DNA of 64,000 bases from Bacteroidota bacterium (GTDB taxonomy: Bacteria; Bacteroidota; Bacteroidia; Sphingobacteriales; Sphingobacteriaceae). Position 1 is the first letter of the stretch. Each line of letters starts with the position of its first letter. Below are positions 18,537 through 27,238 of this stretch, in pieces. The translations under genes were made by a program, and so were the position numbers. The notes under the pieces were generated by a model. That model saw only the letters and a list, made by a program, of their open reading frames with translations, did not search any database and was not told the origin of the DNA. The stretch spans positions 146,116 to 210,115 of the forward strand of contig JAEYZM010000005.1 in NCBI GenBank assembly GCA_023427985.1, read 5' to 3'.

Positions 18537-20132
18537 TTATTCTTTTATAAATTTTGATTGATAAGTTTTATTGTTAGTAATAAACTGAATTAAATATATC
18601 CCTGAATTCAAGTTCTGTAAACTAATTTTAGTTTCAATTCCATTGAGTCGAATGTAATCAGTTTGTACTTGTTTGCCATTTACATCAAATATCTTTAGTT
18701 CTGCCGATTGATTATTATAATCATCGTGTTTTATTACAATTTGATTGTTTGAAACGGGATTAGGATAAACCTCAAGGTTGTTTACTTTACTAGATTTTAT
18801 ACCCGTATTTAATAATACAAAATCTGAGTACTCGATTTTCTCATTATTTACAAATACCCTTAAAAAATTATCAAAAATTTGATAAATTCTTTCAGTTACA
18901 TTATTGTTTGCATCGTAAGTTAACAAGTTTTTATTGCCCCATAATATAACTAGCCTGTTCGAATCTGAATTGTACTCTTTTTCTATGAACTCAATATTAG
19001 CCCCAAACGTGTTATATTTTTCAGTGATTGAATGATTTTCCCTATAATTATTATTGCCGATATACGTTTCATTTAATTCATAAAATGAACCAAAATCATC
19101 TGTATAACTTCTGCTAAATCGTGCAGATTCTACCCAATTATTCATTGAATTAGTAGCAACGTAATAAGAAGATAAATTATGATCGTAAATTGGTTTTTGA
19201 GGGTTGTAATTTTCAAATATTAGGTTGTAATATTTTTCTTTGTTTTCAAGTACGCCCGATTGATTGAAGTAAGTAATTAATACTTGATTAGGAATATTGT
19301 TGCTATAGGAAATGCTATCAATTGAAAATAAATAAAGTCCATTGGTTCCCAATTCATAAGTATGTATGGTTTGTTCCTGTCCGTTTATATCGTATTGGAT
19401 TTCTGTTTTATACTCAGCAACCATTGTGTTGTTTTGATAAGAACTATCTACTTGTAAGACGATTTTATTCGAGCTTTGATTTAAGTAATCAATTCTGGTT
19501 GAATACTTCGCATATAGCAGCCATTCATTACCAGTGTATTCATAAAATGCAATACTTTGCAATTCTCCACGTTCATTATCCACAGAAACCGATTTCATTT
19601 CAGGAGACCAAGTATTATCTACAGAGTTATAAAATTCAGTAATAACCGTCCTTGTGCGACCGTCTACAGAATAAGAATTTAAGATTCTAGTTTTTGGAGT
19701 GAATATTTTTGTTGTAGTATCGTATTCTTCGTGTAACTCTTGTATTGGTCGTCCTAAATTGTCGCGTGTATATAGGTGCCTATAAAATGTATCTTGCAAA
19801 TTATAGCTTAAGTCATAGGATCCTGCAACATCATCATTTTCAATGATTAATTTAGTTGCTTGGTTTTCAAACCAAGCATTATTAAAACTATTCCAAAAAG
19901 ATCTTTTAATTAAGGTAGCTAATACTCTAACATTAGCAGAGTTCATCACTTGATTAGTATTCGAAATGGATTTCGACAAAATGGTATTCATTTTTGATTC
20001 CATTTCGGCTTTTCTCATTTTCTCCCTAAATTCTTTTTGGTGATTTCGTTTCGACTTAAACAAGTCTTCAGATGCAAAACTAGCGGTACTAATGGATATC
20101 ATTAGGATCGCAATAAGTAGATGTTGTTTCAT
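18537..20132 (-). CDS. T9SS-secreted protein with type A sorting domain
   Basis: About 531 residues from ATG 20132 (MKQHLLIAILMISISTASFA, a signal peptide); a TTG further upstream would overlap the previous gene. The central region is a series of short beta repeats with Trp/Tyr and Asn, of unknown fold. The last ~75 residues form a type A C-terminal sorting domain (VYPNPVSNNQIVI, then LKIFDVNGK and LNSGIYLIQF), so the protein should be exported by the type IX system and attached or released at the surface. Function of the body is unknown. Confidence 0.85.
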   Translation of the reverse strand: MKQHLLIAILMISISTASFASEDLFKSKRNHQKEFREKMRKAEMESKMNTILSKSISNTNQVMNSANVRVLATLIKRSFWNSFNNAWFENQATKLIIENDDVAGSYDLSYNLQDTFYRHLYTRDNLGRPIQELHEEYDTTTKIFTPKTRILNSYSVDGRTRTVITEFYNSVDNTWSPEMKSVSVDNERGELQSIAFYEYTGNEWLLYAKYSTRIDYLNQSSNKIVLQVDSSYQNNTMVAEYKTEIQYDINGQEQTIHTYELGTNGLYLFSIDSISYSNNIPNQVLITYFNQSGVLENKEKYYNLIFENYNPQKPIYDHNLSSYYVATNSMNNWVESARFSRSYTDDFGSFYELNETYIGNNNYRENHSITEKYNTFGANIEFIEKEYNSDSNRLVILWGNKNLLTYDANNNVTERIYQIFDNFLRVFVNNEKIEYSDFVLLNTGIKSSKVNNLEVYPNPVSNNQIVIKHDDYNNQSAELKIFDVNGKQVQTDYIRLNGIETKISLQNLNSGIYLIQFITNNKTYQSKFIKE

Positions 20133-20155
20133 ATATTTTTTAATTGGTTCAATTT

Positions 20156-21412
20156 TCAAGTTTTCTGTTTCTTCTTTTTCGCAGCAGGGAAAAGTACGTT
20201 ATTGAGTATAAGACGATAACCAGGCGAATTTGGATGCAAGTTCAAATCTGTTGCTGGATCATTAACTAAATGTTGATAGTCTTCTGGATCGTGACCACCA
20301 TAAAAAGTCCAAGTGCCTTTGCCGTATTCTCCATGAATGTATCGAGCTTCGTCGACCGACTTAGTTTCTCCCATTACCAAAACATCAGGCTTGATTAGTG
20401 TTTTTTTGAAAGCAGTGGTTTGTCCCATAAAGCCTTTAATTAGCTTTTCATGATTTTGAGTTAACATGCTGGGTACTGGGTCCCATTTTGCAGAAAACTC
20501 GAACAAACTAAAATAATCATTTTGCTCAATTAAATTTCTTCCTTGTGTATTGTCGATGTTTGAGAATTCATAGTCGTATGGATTCATGCTCAAACTGAAA
20601 TTTTTAAATGCAAATGTGCTTTCGTAATTCAATTTGTTTTGTGCATTCTTATCGGCAGGGTCGCCATCGAACATCTGTTCGCAAATATCTACACCGGCAG
20701 CTGCAAGGGCGATGTCATAACTATCGGTTCCCGAACACATCGCAAATAAAAATCCACCCCCTGCAGTAAAGTCGCGAATCTTTTGAGCTACTGCTAATTT
20801 AAGTTTCGATACTTTTTTGAATCCATGTCGGGCCGCGGTTTCTTCATTCAAACGCACATCGTTGATGTACCAAGATGCATTTCTAAATGCTGCCCAGAAT
20901 CTACCATACTGACCAGTGAAATCTTCATGATGCAAATGCAGCCAATCGTAAGTAGGAAGTTTGCCCAAGAGCACTTCATCGTCATACACAATATCGTATG
21001 GGATTTCAGCATAGGTCAATACCAAGGTCACTGCATCGTCCCATGGCAATTTGTTCTTTGGTGAATAAACTGCAATTTTCGGAGCCTTCTCTAACTTCAC
21101 TGCATCCATATTTGTTTCGGGTTCTGCGATTTTACTGAGGATGCTCGACGCTTGTACATCGGCAATAACTTCATATGATATTCCACGAATTTTACATTCC
21201 GTTTCTATGGAATTTGCAAAAGACATCATGAAACTTCCGCCTCTATAATTCAAAAGCCATTCAATACTTACATCTTGTTTCAATACCCAATAGGCTAAAC
21301 CATATGCTTTTAAATGGTTTTTCTGATTTTCGTCCATGGGAATTAAAATCGATGATGCAATACTAAATCCTGAGAATAATATTAGAAATGTACTAAGTAT
21401 TAACTTTTTCAT
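20156..21412 (-). CDS. Exported GATase-like protein (annotated elsewhere as 'asparagine synthetase B')
   Basis: A 418-residue protein with signal peptide MKKLILSTFLILFSGFSIAS. It belongs to a conserved Bacteroidota family that databases often label asparagine synthetase B; I see no AsnB synthetase domain. The pattern is a class I GATase-like Rossmann fold: APKIAVYSPKNKLPWDDAV, the LHLHHEDFTGQYG region, and a nucleophile-elbow-like MCSGTDSYD near residue 220. The Lys-rich tail ends in AAKKKKQKT. Two genes (this one and the outer-membrane protein before it) lie 13 bp apart on the same strand. It should act in the periplasm or outside the cell. Confidence 0.75.
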   Translation of the reverse strand: MKKLILSTFLILFSGFSIASSILIPMDENQKNHLKAYGLAYWVLKQDVSIEWLLNYRGGSFMMSFANSIETECKIRGISYEVIADVQASSILSKIAEPETNMDAVKLEKAPKIAVYSPKNKLPWDDAVTLVLTYAEIPYDIVYDDEVLLGKLPTYDWLHLHHEDFTGQYGRFWAAFRNASWYINDVRLNEETAARHGFKKVSKLKLAVAQKIRDFTAGGGFLFAMCSGTDSYDIALAAAGVDICEQMFDGDPADKNAQNKLNYESTFAFKNFSLSMNPYDYEFSNIDNTQGRNLIEQNDYFSLFEFSAKWDPVPSMLTQNHEKLIKGFMGQTTAFKKTLIKPDVLVMGETKSVDEARYIHGEYGKGTWTFYGGHDPEDYQHLVNDPATDLNLHPNSPGYRLILNNVLFPAAKKKKQKT

Positions 21413-21425
21413 ATGCTTTACGAAT

Positions 21426-22325
21426 TTACATATTTTTAGGGTGTTTGTGACCTGGTTCGTAAATTAATCGAATGAAAGAACTAAATCGTTCGTTCTCACG
21501 CTTAATAGGAATCCCAGAAACTATACCTACCATTAGATTATCTGCAATACCAACTCTCATTTGTGGCCGTATGGTCATGTCGAAATCTGTACTTCTGAAA
21601 TTCTTATTGAACTCTAAACCAATGAAATTTCGCGTGCCAGGTATCATATAATGAAAATTTGAATTTATTTGATAACTACTCCTAATAGTTTTATTGTTGA
21701 AAGATTGCATGATGCTTGGTCCATGATACAGTAGTGTATGGTAGTTGTTGCCCCATCTTTTTGCAATAACCATAAAGGGGTTGTAGATGTTACCATGATA
21801 TATTTCTTTCTTATAATGTTTGAAATCATTGAGTTCAAATTCGTGAATATATCCCAATGCCATACTTGTTTTCTTCTTTTCTGAAACTAAGAAAGTCCAT
21901 TGACTTGCAAGTTTAATACTGTTCAATTTATTTCCAGGTTGGACTTCTTCCGATGTTTGGGTTTTACTCGTGTTTGTTGGGTAATAGAAACTAAATGGCA
22001 ACTCAAACTCAAATCCCAGTCGGTCAATGACTGCAAATTCATATTCAACCAATGTATTATAAACATCGTATCTATTCCTGTCTGTAATTCCCATTCCAAC
22101 ATTCCATTCTTTTTCACCTTTTCTTGCACCTAAATCTCGAATTAAGTCAATAAAAAGAGGCTCAGCATGCAATACCTTATCCTTGTTTTGTGAATTCTGC
22201 ACCTCCTCTATAAACGCACGGTCAAGTCGTTCCTTGAAAACATCTGTTGTGTCGGCAATGTCTATTGAACAATAGGCACTTAGAGAAATACGTGCGAAAT
22301 AAAATAGTAGTATTTGTTTTTTCAT
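21426..22325 (-). CDS. Conserved outer-membrane-type protein, HAEPLFIDLIRDLGARKGEKEW family
   Basis: About 299 residues from ATG 22325 with signal peptide MKKQILLFYFARISLSAYC. The conserved block HAEPLFIDLIRDLGARKGE is followed by alternating beta strands (WNVGMGITD, FEFELPFSFYYP, MRVGIADNLMVGIVSGIP) that look like a small outer-membrane barrel. I recognise this as a recurring Bacteroidota family but do not know its function. It is the first gene of the unit with the GATase-like protein, 13 bp apart. Confidence 0.72.
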   Translation of the reverse strand: MKKQILLFYFARISLSAYCSIDIADTTDVFKERLDRAFIEEVQNSQNKDKVLHAEPLFIDLIRDLGARKGEKEWNVGMGITDRNRYDVYNTLVEYEFAVIDRLGFEFELPFSFYYPTNTSKTQTSEEVQPGNKLNSIKLASQWTFLVSEKKKTSMALGYIHEFELNDFKHYKKEIYHGNIYNPFMVIAKRWGNNYHTLLYHGPSIMQSFNNKTIRSSYQINSNFHYMIPGTRNFIGLEFNKNFRSTDFDMTIRPQMRVGIADNLMVGIVSGIPIKRENERFSSFIRLIYEPGHKHPKNM

Positions 22326-22375
22326 ATATGGTAAATTATTGTACAATTTAACGGAGTTTAAACGGATATATTTTT

Positions 22376-22383
22376 TACCTTTG
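22376..22383 (+). promoter_or_regulatory. Probable promoter of the cyclophilin gene, -7 box TACCTTTG
   Basis: Exact TAnnTTTG match on the plus strand, 17 bp before the cyclophilin ATG at 22401, in the divergent gap between it and the outer-membrane protein gene. No TTG is visible at the -33 distance. Confidence 0.6.
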
Positions 22384-22400
22384 TGCTCTATTTTTAGATA

Positions 22401-22859
22401 ATGAAAGCAATAATAAAAACTGCAAAAGGCGACATGACCGTTGCTTTTTATGAAAAAGATGCACCTAATACGGTGGCGAATTTTGTGAAACTAGCAAAAG
22501 AAGGATATTACAATGGTGTAACTTTTCATAGAGTAATTCCTGATTTTGTTGTTCAAGGTGGATGTCCATTTTCTCGTTCAGAAGAAACTGCATTCAGAGC
22601 AGGAACAGGCGGACCTGGATATACGATCGATTGTGAATTAGATGGCGATAACCAATATCACGATAGAGGGGTATTGTCGATGGCTCACGCTGGCAGAAAC
22701 ACCGGTGGTTCGCAATTCTTCATTTGCCATAGCAGAACAAACACTGCGCATTTAGATAGAAATCACACTTGTTTTGGAAAAGTTATTGAGAATGTCGATG
22801 TAGTGGATGCCATTAGACAAGGTGATAAAATAAATGAAGTAGTAATTATTGAAGAATAA
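22401..22859 (+). CDS. Cyclophilin-type peptidyl-prolyl isomerase
   Basis: A 152-residue single-domain cyclophilin without a signal peptide, so cytoplasmic. Family motifs are present: VTFHRVIPDFVVQGG (catalytic Arg) near residues 49-63 and GGSQFFICHSRT near 112-123. It catalyses cis-trans isomerisation of prolyl bonds. Close to the minimal length of the family. The DUF5606 gene starts 40 bp after it on the same strand, with a tandem octamer array in between. Confidence 0.94.
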   Translation: MKAIIKTAKGDMTVAFYEKDAPNTVANFVKLAKEGYYNGVTFHRVIPDFVVQGGCPFSRSEETAFRAGTGGPGYTIDCELDGDNQYHDRGVLSMAHAGRNTGGSQFFICHSRTNTAHLDRNHTCFGKVIENVDVVDAIRQGDKINEVVIIEE

Positions 22860-22866
22860 TTCAAAC

Positions 22867-22905
22867 CTCGAACCTACGAACCTACGAACACACGAACATA
22901 TGAAC
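22867..22905. repeat. CGAACCTA octamer array containing a start codon
   Basis: About five 8-bp units (CGAACCTA, CGAACACA, CGAACATA) end at TGAAC, so that the ATG of the DUF5606 gene at 22900 lies inside the last unit. The reverse-complement word forms the array at 59349-59418, where it also runs into a start codon. Confidence 0.85.
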
Positions 22906-23325
22906 TTAAGAGCAATAGTTTCTTTATCAGGTAAACCCGGACTTTTTAAAGTAGTTGGACAAAATAAGTCGGGATTCGTTTTAGAATCTTTAGACGAAGC
23001 AAAAAATAAAGTAGTTACGAATGCTACTAGCAAATTAGCAACATTAGAAGATATAACAGTTTTTGGTAATGAGGATGATATCACTTTACCTAGCATCTTA
23101 GAAAAGATGAAAGAAACTGCAGCTACGAATGCAATACCTGATGCTAAAGCTGATGGTAAAGTATTAAGAGCTTATTTCAATTCGATCGCTCCAGATCACG
23201 ATGCCGAAAGAGTTTACGCATCGGACATCAAAAAAATTATTACTTGGTACGGTATTCTTTCACAATTACCGCTTTGGAATGAAGAAGCACCTGCTGATGA
23301 AGTTACTGAATCAGGAAAAGAATAA
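22900..23325 (+). CDS. DUF5606 domain protein
   Basis: A 141-residue cytosolic protein starting at ATG 22900 (MNLRAIVSLSGKPGLFKVV), which matches the usual family N-terminus; the TTG at 22849 would only add repeat-encoded residues. An SH3-like N-terminal half (to about residue 65) with VVGQNKSGFVLESLD is followed by a helical half with LRAYFNSIAPDHDAERVYAS and KKIITWYGIL. The family is widespread in Bacteroidota with no known function. Downstream lies a long inverted repeat, then convergent rlmH. Confidence 0.85.
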   Translation: MNLRAIVSLSGKPGLFKVVGQNKSGFVLESLDEAKNKVVTNATSKLATLEDITVFGNEDDITLPSILEKMKETAATNAIPDAKADGKVLRAYFNSIAPDHDAERVYASDIKKIITWYGILSQLPLWNEEAPADEVTESGKE

Positions 23326-23332
23326 AATTTAA

Positions 23333-23448
23333 ATTAAGAGTTAAGGATTAAGAGTTAAGAACGGAGTATTGCTATTTTAAGAAGAAGTGCAATTTAAAAC
23401 AGCACCTCATCGTTCTAAACTTTTAATTTTTAATTCTTAACTCTTAAT
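23333..23448. repeat. Family II palindromic intergenic element, copy 1
   Basis: The whole gap between DUF5606 and convergent rlmH is one imperfect inverted repeat. The left arm has AGTTAAG words then AAGAACGGAGTATTGCT; the right arm has AGCACCTCATCGTTCT then complementary CTTAACT words. The core of the right arm (23401-23416) is an exact 16-bp reverse complement of 27964-27979. The right array ends 2 bp from the rlmH stop codon. Confidence 0.82.
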
Positions 23449-23450
23449 AA

Positions 23451-23924
23451 TTATTCATGATGATACGGTTCCCCCTTTAAAATACTAAAGGCCCTATATA
23501 CCTGCTCCACAAAAAACAGTCGAACCATTTGATGCGAAAAAGTTAATTTCGATAAGGAGATTTTTGCATTCGCTCGATCGTACATAGACTGGTCAAATCC
23601 ATATGGTCCGCCAATAATAAATACTACACTACTTATCGACTGATTCATCCATTTGTTTAATTCTGCACTTAATTGCATCGACGAATATTCCTTACCGCGC
23701 TCATCGAGTAAAACCACAAAATCTTGATTGCTAATTTTTGATAATATCAACTCAGCTTCTTTTTGCTTCTGCTGCTCTTTGCTCAAACTCTTTGAATTTT
23801 TTAAATCAGGAATTTCAACTCTATTGAATTTGCAATAATGCTGCAATCGCTTTTCGTAAATAGAAATGCCTTCGAGCAAATACTTCTCCGTGGTTTTGGA
23901 AATGGCGATTAATGATATTCTCAT
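23451..23924 (-). CDS. rlmH: 23S rRNA (pseudouridine1915-N3)-methyltransferase
   Basis: A 157-residue SPOUT methyltransferase that modifies pseudouridine 1915 in helix 69 of 23S rRNA. The SAM-binding knot shows FVVLLDERGKEYSS near residues 69-82 and FIIGGPYGFD at 102-111, with the C-terminal LSKLTFSHQMVR and YRAFSILKGEPYHHE typical of RlmH. Full length. The gap to aconitase upstream is filled by a large inverted repeat. Confidence 0.95.
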   Translation of the reverse strand: MRISLIAISKTTEKYLLEGISIYEKRLQHYCKFNRVEIPDLKNSKSLSKEQQKQKEAELILSKISNQDFVVLLDERGKEYSSMQLSAELNKWMNQSISSVVFIIGGPYGFDQSMYDRANAKISLSKLTFSHQMVRLFFVEQVYRAFSILKGEPYHHE

Positions 23925-23929
23925 TTAAT

Positions 23930-24025
23930 AGTATTAAGTACAAAGTACAAAGTACAAAGAAAATAAAAGAGGTGCTAATTTTGAAATTAGCACCTCCCTA
24001 ATCTTAATACTTTGTACTTAATACT
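23930..24025. repeat. Family II palindromic intergenic element, copy 2 with GTACAAA arms
   Basis: Three GTACAAA words (23930-23959) face their complement (24003-24025; an 18-nt stretch matches exactly). In the centre, 23969-23996 is a perfect 13-bp stem with a 2-nt loop that begins GAGGTGCTAATTT. The GAGGTGCT core is shared with the other family II copies. The element lies between two minus-strand genes. Confidence 0.82.
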
Positions 24026-24033
24026 CTGTACTC

Positions 24034-24062
24034 AGTTAAATAGTACTCAGTACTATTTAACT
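24034..24062. repeat. Perfect inverted repeat over the aconitase stop codon
   Basis: Two exact 14-bp arms (AGTTAAATAGTACT and its complement) around a single central base include the aconitase TAG stop codon. On the RNA it could fold into a tight hairpin at the end of the coding region. There is no U-tract. Confidence 0.75.
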
Positions 24063-26317
24063 GAAGCACGAATAATATTCAACGCACCACCTGCTTTAAA
24101 CCACTCAATTTGTTGAGCGTTGTAGGTATGGTTTACTTTGATTTCATCTTTGCTACCATCTTTGTGATTCAACACCACAGTTAATGGAGTGTTCGGCGCA
24201 AATGATGTCAAACCAACAATGTCAATTGAATCGTCTTCTTGTACTTTATCGTAATCGGCAGTGTTCGCAAATGTTAATGCCAACATACCTTGTTTCTTCA
24301 AATTGGTTTCGTGAATACGTGCGAATGATTTTACTAGGATTGCACGCACGCCTAGGTGACGTGGCTCCATCGCCGCATGTTCACGTGATGAACCTTCGCC
24401 ATAGTTTTCATCGCCCACTACAATTGAACCAATGCCTGCTGCTTTATAAGCTCTTTGTGTTGCAGGTACTGGACCGTATTCACCTGTCAATTGATTTTTT
24501 ACCGAATCAGCTTTTTCATTGAAATAGTTGATGGCACCAATTAACATGTTGTTCGAAATATTATCTAAGTGTCCGCGGAATTTCAACCATGGTCCAGCCA
24601 TAGAGATATGGTCTGTTGTACACTTACCTTTTGCCTTGATTAATAATTTTAATCCAGTAATGTCAGTACCTTCCCAAGCTGCAAACGGCGCTAATAATTG
24701 TAAGCGATCCGATGTTGGCGATACCAATACTTCTACCTTAGAACCATCTTCTGCCGGTGCTTGATATCCCGCATCTTCTACAGCAAATCCTTTCATCGGC
24801 AATTCAATTCCTTGTGGCTCATCTAATCTAACTTGCTCACCTTTTTCATTTGTCAAAGTATCGGTAACAGGATTAAATGTTAAGTCACCTGCAATTGCAA
24901 ATGCTGTAACGATTTCTGGCGATGCTACGAATGCATGTGTATTCGGATTTCCATCGGCACGTTTCGCAAAGTTTCTGTTGAATGAAGTGATGATTGAATT
25001 TTTCTCTTGCTTCTCTGCACCGTGTCTTGCCCACTGACCAATACATGGTCCGCAAGCATTTGCTAATACAACCCCTCCCATGTTTCCAAAGATGTCTAAA
25101 TAACCGTCTCTATCAACCGTATATCTTACTTGCTCCGAACCTGGAGTGATCGTAAATTCTGCTTTCGCTTTTAAGTTTTTATCAACTGCTTGCTTTGCAA
25201 TAGATGCAGCACGCGTGATGTCTTCGTACGATGAGTTGGTACATGAACCAATCAATCCAACTTCTAATTTCGCTGGCCATCCGCCTTCTTTAACAGCAGC
25301 TGCGAATTTAGATAATGGCCAAGCCAAATCTGGAGTGAAAGGACCGTTGATGTGTGGTTCTAATTCCGATAAGTTGATTTCAATTACTTGATCAAAATAT
25401 GCTTCTGGATTTGCATACACCTCTGCATCGCCCGTCAAATGCGCAGCAACTCGGTCGGCTAGTTCCGCTACATCGGCACGAGCTGTTCCTCTTAAATAAT
25501 CTGCCATCTTCACATCATAACCGAAGATCGATGTAGTAGCGCCTATTTCAGCACCCATGTTACAAATGGTTCCTTTACCCGTGCACGATAAAGATTGTGC
25601 ACCTTCGCCAAAATATTCTAAGATTGCACCAGTACCACCTTTTACAGTTAAGATACCCGCAACTTTTAAGATCACGTCTTTTGCCGATGTCCAGCCCGAT
25701 AATTTACCGGTTAATTTAACCCCAATTAATTTCGGAAACTTCAGCTCCCATGGTAGGCCAGCCATCACATCGCAAGCATCTGCACCACCCACACCAATCG
25801 CCACCATACCCAAACCACCTGCATTTACTGTATGTGAGTCGGTACCAATCATCATTCCACCTGGAAATGCATAGTTCTCCAACACCACTTGGTGAATGAT
25901 ACCAGCACCCGGTTTCCAAAATCCGATACCGTATTTATTCGAAACCGACGATAAGAAATCGTACACTTCTTTATTTTGTGAATTCGCAGTAGCCAAATCT
26001 TTCTCCGCACCTTCTTTTGCTTGAATCAAGTGATCGCAATGTACGGTTGATGGTACCGCTACTTGAGGTCTACCCGCTTGCATAAACTGCAACAAAGCCA
26101 TTTGTGCCGTTGCATCTTGCATTGCCACACGGTCTGGAGCGAAATCTACGTACGACTTTCCTCTTTCGTAAGCCGATGTTGCATTTCCGTCCCACAGATG
26201 GGCGTATAGAATTTTTTCAGTTAATGTTAATGGTTTGTTTACGACTTTACGAGCAGCGTTCACTTTCGCATCAAGGTTGTCGTACACCTTCTTAATCATT
26301 TCTATATCAAAAGCCAT
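24053..26317 (-). CDS. Aconitate hydratase (mitochondrial-type)
   Basis: A 754-residue TCA-cycle enzyme that interconverts citrate and isocitrate. The [4Fe-4S] ligands are Cys359 in GLIGSCTNSSYED and Cys422/Cys425 in ANACGPCIGQW. The substrate region GTDSHTVNAGG near 158-167 and the swivel domain with GDENYGEGSSREHAA near residue 640 are intact. The length and the HLIQAKEGAEKD region fit the mitochondrial-type aconitase common in Bacteroidota. A lipoprotein gene lies upstream behind a strong terminator, so aconitase has its own promoter. Confidence 0.96.
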   Translation of the reverse strand: MAFDIEMIKKVYDNLDAKVNAARKVVNKPLTLTEKILYAHLWDGNATSAYERGKSYVDFAPDRVAMQDATAQMALLQFMQAGRPQVAVPSTVHCDHLIQAKEGAEKDLATANSQNKEVYDFLSSVSNKYGIGFWKPGAGIIHQVVLENYAFPGGMMIGTDSHTVNAGGLGMVAIGVGGADACDVMAGLPWELKFPKLIGVKLTGKLSGWTSAKDVILKVAGILTVKGGTGAILEYFGEGAQSLSCTGKGTICNMGAEIGATTSIFGYDVKMADYLRGTARADVAELADRVAAHLTGDAEVYANPEAYFDQVIEINLSELEPHINGPFTPDLAWPLSKFAAAVKEGGWPAKLEVGLIGSCTNSSYEDITRAASIAKQAVDKNLKAKAEFTITPGSEQVRYTVDRDGYLDIFGNMGGVVLANACGPCIGQWARHGAEKQEKNSIITSFNRNFAKRADGNPNTHAFVASPEIVTAFAIAGDLTFNPVTDTLTNEKGEQVRLDEPQGIELPMKGFAVEDAGYQAPAEDGSKVEVLVSPTSDRLQLLAPFAAWEGTDITGLKLLIKAKGKCTTDHISMAGPWLKFRGHLDNISNNMLIGAINYFNEKADSVKNQLTGEYGPVPATQRAYKAAGIGSIVVGDENYGEGSSREHAAMEPRHLGVRAILVKSFARIHETNLKKQGMLALTFANTADYDKVQEDDSIDIVGLTSFAPNTPLTVVLNHKDGSKDEIKVNHTYNAQQIEWFKAGGALNIIRASVK

Positions 26318-26371
26318 TGTATATGTGTTTTTTATCTTTTTTGAAGGAATTGCGAATTTAAGAAAAAAAAG

Positions 26372-26397
26372 AAATCCCTTATAATTATAAGGGATTT
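26372..26397 (-). terminator. Intrinsic terminator after the 26452-27150 lipoprotein gene
   Basis: A perfect 26-bp palindrome (AAATCCCTTATAA plus its complement) is followed on the minus strand by a run of about eight T. It separates the lipoprotein gene from aconitase. Confidence 0.85.
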
Positions 26398-26451
26398 TAA
26401 TGCTTTTTGTTTCAATTTATAATGATTATTAAAAGGATTTCTAGGTGGTTT

Positions 26452-27150
26452 TTATGGTATATATCTTTCAGTATAACTTGTGTGAGTAACATAACCAATA
26501 TTCATTGCTTCTGCGTTTTGAAGTGTTAAAATAATTTCTGATCGACTTCTTACCAGGCCTCTTTCACAATAATAATGTTTAATATTTTCTTTTATTTTCC
26601 AATTAGATGGATCTTTATAAGAATGTTCAAATCCTAAGCACTTATATTTTTCTGTCCCTATTTCAATGGTAAGCTGCTCGTTAGTAGTATATCTTTTTTC
26701 TTTAATATATTCAAATGTTTTAAAGCTGTCTCTATATCGCAAAGGCCTTGGAATTAATAAAATTGGGCTGTCTAGTACCACAACATCTTTCATCTCACCA
26801 TTCAAGCTATGTATAGGTTTATGAGCAAATTTGAAAATTCCTGCATTAGTAATATTTAGGTATTCAATATATTTATAGGAAGTATTTAAATTAGTATGAA
26901 TTACTTTACGACATTTAACATTGTTGATTAATGTGTCTTTAATTACCTCAATCTTATAAATGTCAAGATATTCAATAAGCGAATCTTTATTTGCACTTGT
27001 TGTATCGTCATATGCAACTTTTGTAATAGTTTTTAGATAAAACTCATCACCAACTAAATAATTCGCATTTAAAGAAAATATTTCCTCCGACCCTGTTTTA
27101 GCACAAGATACGAGGGCGAATAAAAGTATATATAGAATATATTTTGCCAT
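26452..27150 (-). CDS. Hypothetical lipoprotein
   Basis: A 232-residue protein with leader MAKYILYILLFALVSC and lipidated Cys16. The body has alternating beta strands with repeated Lys-Tyr pairs (FLKTITKVAYDDTT, HYYCERGLVRSRSEIILTL). I recognise no family. It lies upstream of aconitase, separated by a terminator, and 88 bp downstream of the polysaccharide deacetylase gene on the same strand? The deacetylase lies at higher coordinates, so the order of transcription is deacetylase then this gene's own region; no shared promoter is evident. Function unknown. Confidence 0.7.
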   Translation of the reverse strand: MAKYILYILLFALVSCAKTGSEEIFSLNANYLVGDEFYLKTITKVAYDDTTSANKDSLIEYLDIYKIEVIKDTLINNVKCRKVIHTNLNTSYKYIEYLNITNAGIFKFAHKPIHSLNGEMKDVVVLDSPILLIPRPLRYRDSFKTFEYIKEKRYTTNEQLTIEIGTEKYKCLGFEHSYKDPSNWKIKENIKHYYCERGLVRSRSEIILTLQNAEAMNIGYVTHTSYTERYIP

Positions 27151-27193
27151 TGATTATAAATATAGAAAAAGAAATTAATTCGTAAACTATTTT

Positions 27194-27235
27194 GCACCTT
27201 CCCGTTCTTAACTCTTAATTCTTAATTTTTAATTC
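27194..27235. repeat. Half copy of the family II element
   Basis: The sequence GCACCTTCCCGTTCTTAAC followed by CTTAATT words is the right arm of a family II element. It differs from the 23401-23416 core at only a few positions. No matching left arm is present. The array ends 3 bp from the stop codon of the deacetylase gene. Confidence 0.7.
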
Positions 27236-27238
27236 AAA

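Noticed and set aside
20156..21412. True asparagine synthetase B
   Set aside because: There is a signal peptide and no N-terminal Cys2 glutaminase or ATP-pyrophosphatase motif.
23930..24062. Insertion-sequence or MITE remnant
   Set aside because: The symmetry is internal and arms vary between loci; there is no target-site duplication or transposase that I can see. I treat it as a palindromic repeat instead.
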